From Arthrobacter sp. JZ12 (GTDB taxonomy: Bacteria; Actinomycetota; Actinomycetes; Actinomycetales; Micrococcaceae): 64,000 nucleotides of DNA. The translations under genes and the position numbers were made by a program. Below are positions 16,818 to 24,742 of the stretch, piece after piece. A model generated the notes under the pieces. It saw nothing but the letters and a program-made list of their open reading frames with translations. It was not told the origin of the DNA and did not search any database. Each line of letters begins with the position of its first letter. Positions within the stretch are counted from its first letter, which is position 1. The stretch is taken from NCBI RefSeq assembly GCF_035189165.1, contig NZ_CP045246.1:3038001-3102000 (forward strand). Direction: 5' to 3'.

Positions 16818-16843
16818 CCTTCCCCGGCCGGCAGTAGGGCCGG

Positions 16844-17344
16844 TCAGCGCGTGGCGAAGTGCACCCAGACTGCAATGATCCACGCACTGCCCGCCGCACA
16901 GGCAAGGGCCAGTTCCACGAGAATGCCCAGGCCCATGGCCTTTAGCGCGGCCACGCTGGACGAGGCAGCCGACCTCAGATCACGCAGCCGCGCAGTTTCG
17001 CTCAGCAGCAGCCCAGCGGTGAAGCCGACAAACAGGCCGACCACCGGAATCACGAACATGCCCACCACGCCCAACACCAGTCCAATGGTTATGGACCGTC
17101 CCGGGATCCTGCGCTCCCGGAGTCTGCGCCCCGTAAGGATGATCCCGGCCAGCAGTCCGGCCAACGCGCACAAGCCGCCGACACCGAGAGCCGTCCAACC
17201 GGCGCCGCTGGTCACGGTCAGCGCCCAGGCCAGCAGGGCGCCGATGATGAGGATGCTGCCGGGAAGGACAGGAACAACAACTCCTGCCACGCCGACTCCG
17301 ATCGCAAGGCCGCACAGCACGGTGACAACAATCTCCAGGTCCAT
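16844..17344 (-). CDS. DUF456 membrane protein
   Basis: 166 residues with several hydrophobic segments and the Gly-rich pattern of DUF456 (VVVPVLPGSILIIGALLAWA). The frame is open to 17383, but the upstream part (LQGCNCGCKTGR) is unlike the family, so ATG 17344 is chosen. Function unknown. It faces the S10 gene convergently, with a short GC hairpin (16824-16843) between, and diverges from the gene at 17446. Confidence 0.85.
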   Translation of the reverse strand: MDLEIVVTVLCGLAIGVGVAGVVVPVLPGSILIIGALLAWALTVTSGAGWTALGVGGLCALAGLLAGIILTGRRLRERRIPGRSITIGLVLGVVGMFVIPVVGLFVGFTAGLLLSETARLRDLRSAASSSVAALKAMGLGILVELALACAAGSAWIIAVWVHFATR

Positions 17345-17396
17345 GCGCCCAGTCTTGCATCCGCAGTTACACCCTTGTAACACCGGTACTGAAATA

Positions 17397-17410
17397 CTAA
17401 GGTTGCTTAG
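17397..17410 (+). promoter_or_regulatory. CTAAG-GTTG-CTTAG element
   Basis: A palindrome with 5-bp arms and 4-bp centre, 36 bp before the GTG at 17446. A strong member of the TAAG-N4-CTTA family. Confidence 0.55.
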
Positions 17411-17445
17411 GAAGTCGCCTTAGGGCCTGAAATCGGGAGGCACCA

Positions 17446-18339
17446 GTGAGCACAGCAGCAGGAAACAATGATCGGGACGATCGCGCCAGGCACGTTGACG
17501 AGTCGGCTGTTCCGGACGGCGGCCGTTCGTCCGATTACTACGACCGCTCGTCCGATACCGAGACCCGGGCGCTGAACGTCGACCGCGACGATAACCGCGA
17601 TGACTACCGGGGCGATCAGACCGCAGCCGTTCCGGTGTCGGGCTCCCGAGGCGACGACCGCCGTCGTACCCGTAATCGCGACCTCGACCCCGACGCGGAC
17701 CGCGATTACGACCGTGACTACGACCGCGACCGGGACGTCACCCCCGTACCCGCGGCAGCCGAACGGGACGCGCTCCGCCAGAGGGAAAAGGAAACCTTCG
17801 GCGGCATGAAGTTCGGCTCAGCCTTCTTCGGCTGGCTTACCGCAACCGGTATGGCCGTCATCCTCACGGCGCTCGTTGCAGCTGCCGGAGCGGCCTTCGG
17901 ATTGTCCACCGGCACCAACATCAATGAAGCGACCAACCAGGCGTCGGAGAATCCGCAGAGCGTTGGAATCACGAGCGCGATTATCCTGCTCGTGATCCTG
18001 CTGATCGCCTACTACTGCGGTGGATATGTGGCCGGCAGGATGGCGCGGTTCAACGGCGCGAAGCAGGGCATTGCGGTGTGGCTGTGGGCCATCATCATCG
18101 CCGTCCTGGTTGCCGTTCTGGGCCTCATCTTCGGGTCCCAGTTCGACGTCCTCGCCAACCTGAACAGCTTCCCCCGCCTCCCGCTGAATGAGGGCACGCT
18201 GACCACGGCGGGCATCATCGCCGTCGTTGTAGCACTCCTGGCCGCCCTTGCCGGAGCGGTGCTCGGAGGACTCGCCGGCATGCGCTTCCATCGCAAGGTG
18301 GACCATGCGGACTACGAGGCCATGGACGACAACCGCTAA
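17446..18339 (+). CDS. Membrane protein with Asp/Arg/Tyr-rich N-terminus
   Basis: 297 residues. The first 110 are highly charged and repetitive (DRDYDRDYDRDRD and similar), probably disordered and cytoplasmic. Four hydrophobic segments follow at about 128-152, 176-200, 208-230 and 250-275. The start is GTG with GGGAGG 5 bp upstream. The core resembles generic small membrane proteins of unknown function; I cannot name a family with certainty. A TAAG-type palindrome in its promoter links it to the candidate stress regulon. It overlaps the convergent gene at 18336 by 4 bp. Confidence 0.8.
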   Translation: MSTAAGNNDRDDRARHVDESAVPDGGRSSDYYDRSSDTETRALNVDRDDNRDDYRGDQTAAVPVSGSRGDDRRRTRNRDLDPDADRDYDRDYDRDRDVTPVPAAAERDALRQREKETFGGMKFGSAFFGWLTATGMAVILTALVAAAGAAFGLSTGTNINEATNQASENPQSVGITSAIILLVILLIAYYCGGYVAGRMARFNGAKQGIAVWLWAIIIAVLVAVLGLIFGSQFDVLANLNSFPRLPLNEGTLTTAGIIAVVVALLAALAGAVLGGLAGMRFHRKVDHADYEAMDDNR

Positions 18340-18818
18340 CTGACCAGGATCTGGGTGGAGTTCACCTTCAGCATCGAGTTGGCCCACCGCATCTGCCGCA
18401 GGGTCTCCGGATGGCATCGCGCGGCCACATCCAGCAGATCAGTGTGCTTGATCCCCTGCGCGGCCTGCGCAAGCATCTCCCAATCAACCGAAACGCCCGA
18501 GGCCTTCATGTAGATTTCCCGGAGGTCGCGCAGCATCAGCAAAGCTGGAGCACTCTTTCGCCCGAGGAGGTCGCTTCCCCTTTCCCGGATTTTCTCAGCA
18601 AGGTTGAACTCGTGGCGCGGCTCCGGATCGAGGTCTTGACCGTACTGTTTGCCAATTTCCGCAATTGCGCGTACATGGTCCTGCGACCACTTTGCGAGGT
18701 CGCGAGCGACGTGATAGATCTCGTGGTCCACTTTGTGCCGCTCGGACGCTTCCAGCAGCTCGAGCGCGAGGTCGTTCTCCGAGCGGTGCAGCTCGTGCAG
18801 TACCAGCCCCAATTTCAT
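18336..18818 (-). CDS. Small all-helical protein, last gene of the 23306-18336 operon
   Basis: 160 residues, predicted almost wholly alpha-helical, rich in Glu, His and Lys (for example HELHRSENDLALELLEASERH). I do not recognise a named family. The run of His and Glu in the first 50 residues could bind metal or form a four-helix bundle, which is speculation. It overlaps the molybdopterin oxidoreductase by ATGA, so it is made with it and may be its subunit, chaperone or electron-transfer partner. Confidence 0.8.
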   Translation of the reverse strand: MKLGLVLHELHRSENDLALELLEASERHKVDHEIYHVARDLAKWSQDHVRAIAEIGKQYGQDLDPEPRHEFNLAEKIRERGSDLLGRKSAPALLMLRDLREIYMKASGVSVDWEMLAQAAQGIKHTDLLDVAARCHPETLRQMRWANSMLKVNSTQILVS

Positions 18819-21280
18819 CTGCTTCCTCCCTCGCCTGCTTCATAAAGACTTTCCTGCACCTCGACGTTGTGTGACCCGGTGGTCTCCCAACCAATGGGAC
18901 GGACGGGAGCGGATGCCGTCGTCGTTGGTGCCGATGAGGGCCCGCTGCCCAGCTTGATCTTCCTGATGCTGGCCGCTGCAGTCTTGAAGATGGGCTGTTT
19001 CGACGCCGCATCCCAGTCCGTGATCGTGAGTTCGTTGGCTGCCCTGCCGGCCTTGACCGGCTTGTGCCCGGCGTCGGTGTCCCAGTAGCCGTAGTGGAAC
19101 GGAAGGAACAGCACCCCCGGTCGAATGCCACTGATCCTTACTTTTGCCTCGACGGAGCCGCGCGGGGTGGTGATCCTGGCGAGATCGCCCTCCCTGATGC
19201 CGTGGGAGCGGGCGTCCCCATCCGACATCTCGACCCAAACCTCGGGTGCGGCGTCCTGCAACTGCGGAGCACGACCGGTCTTGGTCCGGGTGTGGAAGTG
19301 GTACAGAGTGCGGCCCGTGATGAGCTGCAGCGGAAACTTTTCGCTCGGGACCTCATGGGGCGGCAGGTAGCCGGCCGCCTTGATGATTGCCTTCCCTTCC
19401 GGGTTGAGCGCCTTGTATTCGTCCGGCTCAAGCGGTGCACCGGTCACCAGGTCCCGCCCGTAGCTTTCGCAGTATTCGGGTGCACTCCAGAACTTTCCAT
19501 CCTCGTAAATGCGTTCGGATCCCTGTGGGTTCTCCTCATTGCAGGGCCATTGGATCCCGGAACCACCGCGGAGCTTCTCATATGTGATGCCGGTGTAGTC
19601 GCACGGACGGCCGCGTGTGCACTCTTTCCAGGCTTCGAACGCGGACTCGGGGTCGTGCCATTTGATCAGTGGCTGTCCGTCCTTGTCACGAAGGTCCAGG
19701 CGACGGGCGTAGTCGAGGAAGATGTCGAGGTCCGGCCTCGCTTCTCCTGGCGGATCAACGGCCTTCTCCGACAGATGAACGGTACGATCCACGTTCGTGA
19801 AGGTACCGGTCTTTTCGCCCCAAGTGGCGGCGGGGAGCACGACGTCGGCCAGTTGGGCGGTCTCAGAGAGGAAGATGTCCTGGACCACCAGGAACAGCCG
19901 TTTCTGGGTGAGGATGGACCGGATGCGCCGTAGTTCCGGCAGAGAGACGGCGGGGTTGGTGCCGCTCACCCAGAGCATCCGGATGGAACCGTCCTCCGCA
20001 TAACGCATCATCTGCATGACGTGTGTGGGCGGTGAGTAGTGCGGTATTGCCATGGGATCAACGTTCCAGACCCGGGCGAGATCCTCCACGTGCGCGTCGT
20101 TGGACCAGTTACGGAACGCGGGAAGGTCACCGTCACCGCCGCACTCGCGGGTGTTCTGGGCGGTGGGCTGCCCGTTCATTTGGAGTACTCCGCAACCCGG
20201 CTTGCCCAGCATGCCACGGATGATGTTGACGTTGTTCACCTGAACAGCCGCAGCCGTTGCCTGGTTGGACTGGTAGAAACCCTGAAGCACCGTGGAAAGC
20301 AGCCGCTCGGCGTTCCCGATGATGCGCGCTGTTTCCCGGATCTTTTCGGCGGGAACGTCGCAGATCGTCTCGACAACCTCCGGCGGGTACTCCTTCACGC
20401 GCTGCTCGAGCTCGCTGTAGCCCACCGCGTGCGCCTGAATATAGTCCCGGTCGATCCAGCCGTTCCCGATGATCTCGTGCAGCAAGCCATTCATCAGGGC
20501 AACGTTGGTGCCGGGTCGGGGAGCCAAATGCACAGTGGCTACCCTGGCGACGGGCGTCATCCGGGGGTCCACGCAAATGATCTGCGGCGGATTGGGTCCG
20601 GCCAACCTATCCAGGATTCGTGTCCAGAGCACGCTCTGCGTCTCGGCCATGTTGTGCCCATACAGCGCAATGACGTCGGCATGGTCGATGTCTGTGTAGG
20701 AGCCCGGTTGGCCATCACATCCAAACGACTCCTTCAGTGCGGCGGCAGCGGTTGCTGTGCAGAGGCGCGTGTTGCCGTCCACATGGTTGGTTCCCAAGCC
20801 TCCATGTGCCAGAACACCCAGCGTGTAGTACTCCTCAGCGAAAAGCTGCCCGGTGGTGTAGAAGCCAATCGCACTGGAGCCCTGCTCCTCGAGCAATTCG
20901 TTGGTCCGCTTCACGATGAGTTCCATCGCGGTGTCCCAGTCGGTTTCCACGAGCTTGCCGCGCTTGCGCATGAGCGGCCGGGTCAAACGGTCGGGTGAGG
21001 AGTTGGCCTGCCAACCGTAGAGGTCCTTTGGTCCGAGGCGACCATGGTTCACGCGATCTTCCGCCCGTCCCCGCACCCCCACCATGCGGTCATCCTTCAC
21101 TGCGATGTCCAGGGCATCACCGTTGGAGTGCAGGATCGAGGCGGTTTGGACCCAATGGTCCACCTCGTCGGCGGTGACACCGTCCTCGAGGTGCATATCA
21201 ACTCGGACGGGCCACTCCTCACCCACCGCATAGGGCGTGCGGGTACCCCACGGTTCAGCTATGCGGTCTTTTCCTGCCAT
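18815..21280 (-). CDS. Molybdopterin oxidoreductase (NasA/FDH superfamily) lacking the [4Fe-4S] site
   Basis: 821 residues of the DMSO-reductase superfamily. Cys174 in GNTRLC is the expected Mo ligand; the cofactor regions (ALYGHNMAETQS; DPRMTPVA) and the C-terminal molydopterin-binding domain (GRTLYHFHTRTKTGR; ANELTITDWDAASKQPIFK) are all present and look like assimilatory nitrate reductase. The N-terminal cluster motif is absent: where CxxCxxxC should be it has TASILHSNGD, and GRLC is GRLG. Its first Cys is Cys174. No Tat signal, so cytoplasmic. It overlaps the upstream glycosyltransferase by 22 bp and the downstream gene by 4 bp. Confidence 0.88.
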   Translation of the reverse strand: MAGKDRIAEPWGTRTPYAVGEEWPVRVDMHLEDGVTADEVDHWVQTASILHSNGDALDIAVKDDRMVGVRGRAEDRVNHGRLGPKDLYGWQANSSPDRLTRPLMRKRGKLVETDWDTAMELIVKRTNELLEEQGSSAIGFYTTGQLFAEEYYTLGVLAHGGLGTNHVDGNTRLCTATAAAALKESFGCDGQPGSYTDIDHADVIALYGHNMAETQSVLWTRILDRLAGPNPPQIICVDPRMTPVARVATVHLAPRPGTNVALMNGLLHEIIGNGWIDRDYIQAHAVGYSELEQRVKEYPPEVVETICDVPAEKIRETARIIGNAERLLSTVLQGFYQSNQATAAAVQVNNVNIIRGMLGKPGCGVLQMNGQPTAQNTRECGGDGDLPAFRNWSNDAHVEDLARVWNVDPMAIPHYSPPTHVMQMMRYAEDGSIRMLWVSGTNPAVSLPELRRIRSILTQKRLFLVVQDIFLSETAQLADVVLPAATWGEKTGTFTNVDRTVHLSEKAVDPPGEARPDLDIFLDYARRLDLRDKDGQPLIKWHDPESAFEAWKECTRGRPCDYTGITYEKLRGGSGIQWPCNEENPQGSERIYEDGKFWSAPEYCESYGRDLVTGAPLEPDEYKALNPEGKAIIKAAGYLPPHEVPSEKFPLQLITGRTLYHFHTRTKTGRAPQLQDAAPEVWVEMSDGDARSHGIREGDLARITTPRGSVEAKVRISGIRPGVLFLPFHYGYWDTDAGHKPVKAGRAANELTITDWDAASKQPIFKTAAASIRKIKLGSGPSSAPTTTASAPVRPIGWETTGSHNVEVQESLYEAGEGGSR

Positions 21281-22281
21281 AACCTGTCTCCCTCCGGCTC
21301 ATTCATTCTTCCCGCAACGCGAATGGCTTTGTGCCTGCGCCGCAAGCTGCCCATTGTGTTCCCCGCCTTGGCCAGCCGGCTGCCCGCGTACGGCACCCCA
21401 CCCGTCAGGCGCAGCGCCAGCGCCGCCCAAACCGTCAGCGAGCGCTCGGCCACCCATGCCGGCGCCCACAGCGCCGCGGTGGGCGGGAAGACAGCGGTGC
21501 CGCCCCGCCGTCGTCGTCCCGTTTCCGCCAGGCCTACGACGACGGCGGCAGCCCCCGCGAGGGCAGGCCACCCGCCGCGTCGGTACAGGGCAGCCAGTCC
21601 GGGCAGTAAGGCGAGTTCAAGCAGGAGGCGCGCGGGCTGGGCGAAGTCGTCGTACGCCTGGCGCACGCGCTGGGAGCGGAAGTGCCCGGCTGAGCAGGGG
21701 ATCCGGCCCACGAAGACGGAGTCCGCGCGAAATTCCTTCCCACCGGCAGCCCGCACGGTCCGAATGAGCTCGAGGTTTTCAAACAACACGTCGCCGTCGT
21801 ATCCGCCGGTCGCCGACAGAACGGAACGCCGCACGCCCAGCGTCCCTGGGTAGTCGGAAGCAAGCGCCCGGTTCAGCAGCGCCCGTCCCGTGTCCCAGCG
21901 GGCGTGCCAAGGAAGGGTGAGGAAGTAGTTTTGCGGACGCACGACGTCGGCCTTTGCCAGCAACCCGACAACCTGCCGGAAAGCTGCCTCGGTGTACCGG
22001 ACGTCGTCGTCGGCAATGATGACCCGCTCGAAGGAGGCCTCGGCGAGGCCGGTGAGCACGCCGGCAACCTTCCCGTTCCTGCAGGTGAAGCGCGGGCGGA
22101 GATGGCGGACGCCGGGCGGAAGCACTGCGGCGTGGCGCGCGAAACGCTCCTCAGGCGAGCCGTCGACCACCAGCACCTCGGCCCAGCCGGCCACCTCACC
22201 CAGGTAGTCGGCGAGCGCCGCGATCCCGTTGTCCGTGGTCCACTTCAGCGGCAGGACGTAGGAGGCGGCGGGCCGGCTCAT
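21259..22281 (-). CDS. GT2-type glycosyltransferase with C-terminal membrane region
   Basis: 340 residues. The GT-A fold is suggested by YVLPLKWTTDN at the start, LVVDGSPEE after strand 2 and the metal-binding IIADDDVRYT near residue 90 (DDD in the DxD position). After about 225 come hydrophobic stretches (LLLELALLPGLAAL; LAGAAAVVVGLA) that should anchor it in the membrane. The sugar donor and acceptor are unknown. It is tightly packed between a haem-oxygenase-fold enzyme (ATGA overlap) and the molybdenum enzyme (22-bp overlap). Confidence 0.83.
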   Translation of the reverse strand: MSRPAASYVLPLKWTTDNGIAALADYLGEVAGWAEVLVVDGSPEERFARHAAVLPPGVRHLRPRFTCRNGKVAGVLTGLAEASFERVIIADDDVRYTEAAFRQVVGLLAKADVVRPQNYFLTLPWHARWDTGRALLNRALASDYPGTLGVRRSVLSATGGYDGDVLFENLELIRTVRAAGGKEFRADSVFVGRIPCSAGHFRSQRVRQAYDDFAQPARLLLELALLPGLAALYRRGGWPALAGAAAVVVGLAETGRRRRGGTAVFPPTAALWAPAWVAERSLTVWAALALRLTGGVPYAGSRLAKAGNTMGSLRRRHKAIRVAGRMNEPEGDRLWQEKTA

Positions 22282-23306
22282 GCCGCTGCGGCAGCGCTTG
22301 TGCGCAGTGAGGACTCGCCCTTCTCCCAGCTGCCGATGATGTGTTCACCCAGCATTGCGTCCAGCGCCAACGCGGCGGTTGCCCCGAAGTAGACGTCCTC
22401 CAGCAATTCAGGTTCGGCCTCGACCAGGCCACCGGCGAGGTCGCGGCCGGCGATCTGCTCATGGACGGCGTCGGCCTCGACATGTTCGTCGAAGTACCAG
22501 GTGACGTCCTCGTCGAAACCTAGCCGCCGGAAGCCGTTGCCGTAGAACCGGTTGGGCTGGGATGAGGTCATTTCATAGGCGGCGAGGTGCCCCACGATGG
22601 CGCCGCGCAACCGTCGATTCAGGCCGAACAGGGACATCATGTTGGTGGAGGCGAGGGTGAGCGCGGGAACCGCGTCAACATAGTGGCCGTAGTCGTCGGC
22701 CAGTCCAACGCCGCGCATGGTTCGAGCGAAAAGAGCCGAGTGCATCCGGTCTGGTCGCCCGCCGCCGTACTCGTCGGCCTGAATCTCGACCATCGCGGCC
22801 TTGGCCCGGCCCCGCAGCCGGGGGATGGCCCAGGTGTGGGGGTCGGCTTCCTTCAGCTGGTAAACCGACTTGTGGATCAGGAACTCCTGCGCCTGCTCCA
22901 AAGTGGCCTTCTTGGCCAGGAAGCGGGATACGCTCGGTCCGCCGTCGGCGGAGGTGAGTTCGAAGAGGACGGCAGCAACGGCGTCGCTATCATGCGCTTC
23001 AAGCGGTGGAAGTTCGACGGCGGCACGCAGGGCAGATTCGAAGTCCCGCTCAATCCGTCGGCGGATGCCGATGAGTTCCGGCTCCCACTCCCAGTCCGCG
23101 TGCGCTCCCTCGATGCCGCCGTAATGCAGTTCGTAGAGGCAGAAAAGGGTCAGCTGAAGATCTTCGTCCGTGAGGATTCCGTCGCTGCCCTCAAGGCTCT
23201 TCTGTACCGCATCGGCCAGGACCTGCACGCCTTCGGCGTTCGGCTCCTGCGGCAGCAGGTTCAACAGCGCATCACTCGCGGCCCCCCGGGCCTGTGGATT
23301 TCTCAT
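22278..23306 (-). CDS. Iron-containing redox enzyme family protein (haem-oxygenase-like fold)
   Basis: 342 residues. Helical, with carboxylate/His clusters typical of haem-oxygenase-like diiron oxidases: HYGGIEGAHADWEWEPEL (about 76-94), IQADEYGGGRPDRMH and FDEHVEADAVHE. The named family is 'iron-containing redox enzyme' (Haem_oxygenas_2); members oxidise varied small molecules or lipids. Substrate unknown here. First gene of a four-gene overlapping operon, about 55 bp downstream of a TAAG-type element. Confidence 0.85.
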   Translation of the reverse strand: MRNPQARGAASDALLNLLPQEPNAEGVQVLADAVQKSLEGSDGILTDEDLQLTLFCLYELHYGGIEGAHADWEWEPELIGIRRRIERDFESALRAAVELPPLEAHDSDAVAAVLFELTSADGGPSVSRFLAKKATLEQAQEFLIHKSVYQLKEADPHTWAIPRLRGRAKAAMVEIQADEYGGGRPDRMHSALFARTMRGVGLADDYGHYVDAVPALTLASTNMMSLFGLNRRLRGAIVGHLAAYEMTSSQPNRFYGNGFRRLGFDEDVTWYFDEHVEADAVHEQIAGRDLAGGLVEAEPELLEDVYFGATAALALDAMLGEHIIGSWEKGESSLRTSAAAAA

Positions 23307-23361
23307 GGCAAGCCTTCCTAACTGGTGGCCGACGTCGTCGTCCCCCTCACTCAGATAGTAC

Positions 23362-23394
23362 TAAGCCTACTGTTTATGGAGCTAAGCCTGCATA
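23362..23394 (-). promoter_or_regulatory. Two TAAG-type elements upstream of the four-gene operon
   Basis: TAAGCCTACTGT (23362-23373) and TAAGCCTGCATA (23383-23394), 21 bp apart, about two helical turns. Read toward the gene the first is CAGTAGGCTTAGTAC, almost the same as the element before the SDR at 25636. Confidence 0.5.
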
Positions 23395-23401
23395 CGCGGC
23401 A

Positions 23402-23432
23402 AGGCCCGCGGCACCAGCAGCGCCGCGGGCCT
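23402..23432 (-). terminator. GC-rich hairpin after Mn-catalase gene
   Basis: AGGCCCGCGGC (23402-23412) and GCCGCGGGCCT (23422-23432) form an 11-bp perfect stem with a 9-nt loop, 22 bp past the catalase stop on its strand. No clear T-run. Confidence 0.55.
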
Positions 23433-23453
23433 CACTGAAGCCGGTACCGCGAC

Positions 23454-24335
23454 CTACTCCTTGTGGAGCTTGTCCTGTACTGCTCCCGCCATCTTCTCTA
23501 CCGTGTTCGGCAGTTCGGTTGTGCCGTAGAACCGGGAATCGGGATGCGTCGGCGGTGGCATCGGCGCAGAGGTTGTTGGCCCGTTGTGATACGAGAACTC
23601 GCCATGCCCGTCAGGGGTGGGGCCGGAAGCCCACGATCCCTCGGCGGCCGCCTGGCCGTCGGAGAAGTTCAGGTACTGGTACGCGACGTCGCGCTCCTCC
23701 TTGTTGAGGGGGAAGTTGCTCGGCACCGGAAGGTTCTCCGACTTCTCCTCCTGCAGCTCACGCGCTGCGGCCAGCCATTGGTTCTGGTGCATGGTGTCCC
23801 GCGCGAGAAGGAATTTCAGCATGTCCCGGACACCGTGGTCATCAGTCATGTGGTAAAGCCGGGCGACCTGCAGCCTCCCCTGCATCTCCGCATTGGCGTT
23901 CGCGGTGAAATCCGCGAGCAGATTCCCGCTCGCCGTGATGTAGCTGCCCTGCCAGGGGTTGCCCATGCTGTCCACCGGCCGGGCACCGGCGCCGGCAACG
24001 ATCGCCTGTTGCATGTCAGTTCCACCGACGACGGCGGCAATCGCCGGATCGGACTGTACGGCGTCTTCCGTAATTCCGAGGGGCGCCTTCTCCAGGAGCT
24101 GCGCGATCATGGTCGCCAGCATCTCAACGTGCCCGAACTCCTCAGCGCCGATACCAAAGAGCAGATCCCGGTATTTGCCTGGGATATGGGTGTTCCATGC
24201 CTGGAAGCTGTACTGCATGGCTACGGTTATTTCACCGTATTGGCCGCCAAGGACCTCCTGCAGCTTCCTTGCGTAGACGGCGTCGGGCTTGTCTGGGGTG
24301 GATTTGAATTGCAGTTCCTGCTTATGGAAAAACAC
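23454..24335 (-). CDS. Manganese catalase
   Basis: 293 residues, normal length for the dimanganese catalases that split hydrogen peroxide into water and oxygen in the cytoplasm. Dimetal ligands are visible in both helix pairs: Glu35 (GQYGEI), Glu66 and His69 (AEEFGHVEM), Glu150 (ANAEMQGR) and His183 (RDTMHQNQ). The C-terminal tail is Pro/Ser-rich. The promoter region about 120 bp upstream has a perfect TAAG-N4-CTTA element. It sits between the SDR and the four-gene operon, which carry the same kind of element. Confidence 0.93.
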   Translation of the reverse strand: MFFHKQELQFKSTPDKPDAVYARKLQEVLGGQYGEITVAMQYSFQAWNTHIPGKYRDLLFGIGAEEFGHVEMLATMIAQLLEKAPLGITEDAVQSDPAIAAVVGGTDMQQAIVAGAGARPVDSMGNPWQGSYITASGNLLADFTANANAEMQGRLQVARLYHMTDDHGVRDMLKFLLARDTMHQNQWLAAARELQEEKSENLPVPSNFPLNKEERDVAYQYLNFSDGQAAAEGSWASGPTPDGHGEFSYHNGPTTSAPMPPPTHPDSRFYGTTELPNTVEKMAGAVQDKLHKE

Positions 24336-24453
24336 GGGGAAACCTCCGCATTGAAGCGGCTCCGGGCCTGAACGGCCAACTCATCTGTACGGGTTGGAGA
24401 GCTCGGAGCCAGTGTTTCGAACCTATCCCCGGCCGCCGAGACATGGGAAGTGA

Positions 24454-24465
24454 TAAGCAAACTTA
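24454..24465 (-). promoter_or_regulatory. ATAAG-CAAA-CTTAT element upstream of Mn-catalase
   Basis: TAAGCAAACTTA, perfect arms extended by A/T on both sides, about 118 bp ahead of the catalase start. Confidence 0.55.
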
Positions 24466-24587
24466 TTTTCCTGACGTTCAGCCCCAAGTTATTTCAAAGG
24501 TGCGTCAGTCATCCTGAACAGGCAGGTAGCAGACGGCCCGAGACCACCGTCCAAACCCGCTGGCACTGGCTAGCCAGAGCCCCCCGA

Positions 24588-24724
24588 GCGGGACCGTCCG
24601 TTTCCCCGACTGAGGCGGTCCCGCCCGGAACAACTCCGGGTCTACCTAATCCCGGAACAACTCCGGGTCTCGTTGATTTCGCAGGACACACCCCTTTTGC
24701 GGCAGCATTCGGGGCGTGTCCTGC
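24588..24724. repeat. Cluster of intergenic repeats: hairpin, two 20-bp direct repeats, REP-like palindrome
   Basis: This gene-free stretch holds three structures. GCGGGACCG (24588-24596) pairs with CGGTCCCGC (24616-24624). A 20-bp sequence CCCGGAACAACTCCGGGTCT occurs twice (24624-24643, 24651-24670), each copy itself a 6-bp-stem hairpin. GCAGGACACACCCC (24681-24694) pairs with GGGGCGTGTCCTGC (24711-24724), 13 of 14 matching. The last element recurs at 43098-43141. Part may terminate the SDR mRNA, which ends at 24743. Confidence 0.8.
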
Positions 24725-24742
24725 CAACTCAAGGCAAGACGC

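Noticed and set aside
16824..16843. Short GC hairpin between the S10 and DUF456 genes as a terminator
   Set aside because: A 6-bp stem without a T-run is too weak in this GC-rich DNA to list as a separate feature.
20039..20998. 319-codon plus-strand frame inside the molybdopterin oxidoreductase
   Set aside because: Antisense to conserved cofactor-binding motifs; no own ribosome site or family features.
24624..24670. Two 20-bp direct repeats with a 7-bp gap, considered as a CRISPR array
   Set aside because: Only two copies, a 7-bp 'spacer', and no cas genes; each copy is itself a small hairpin.
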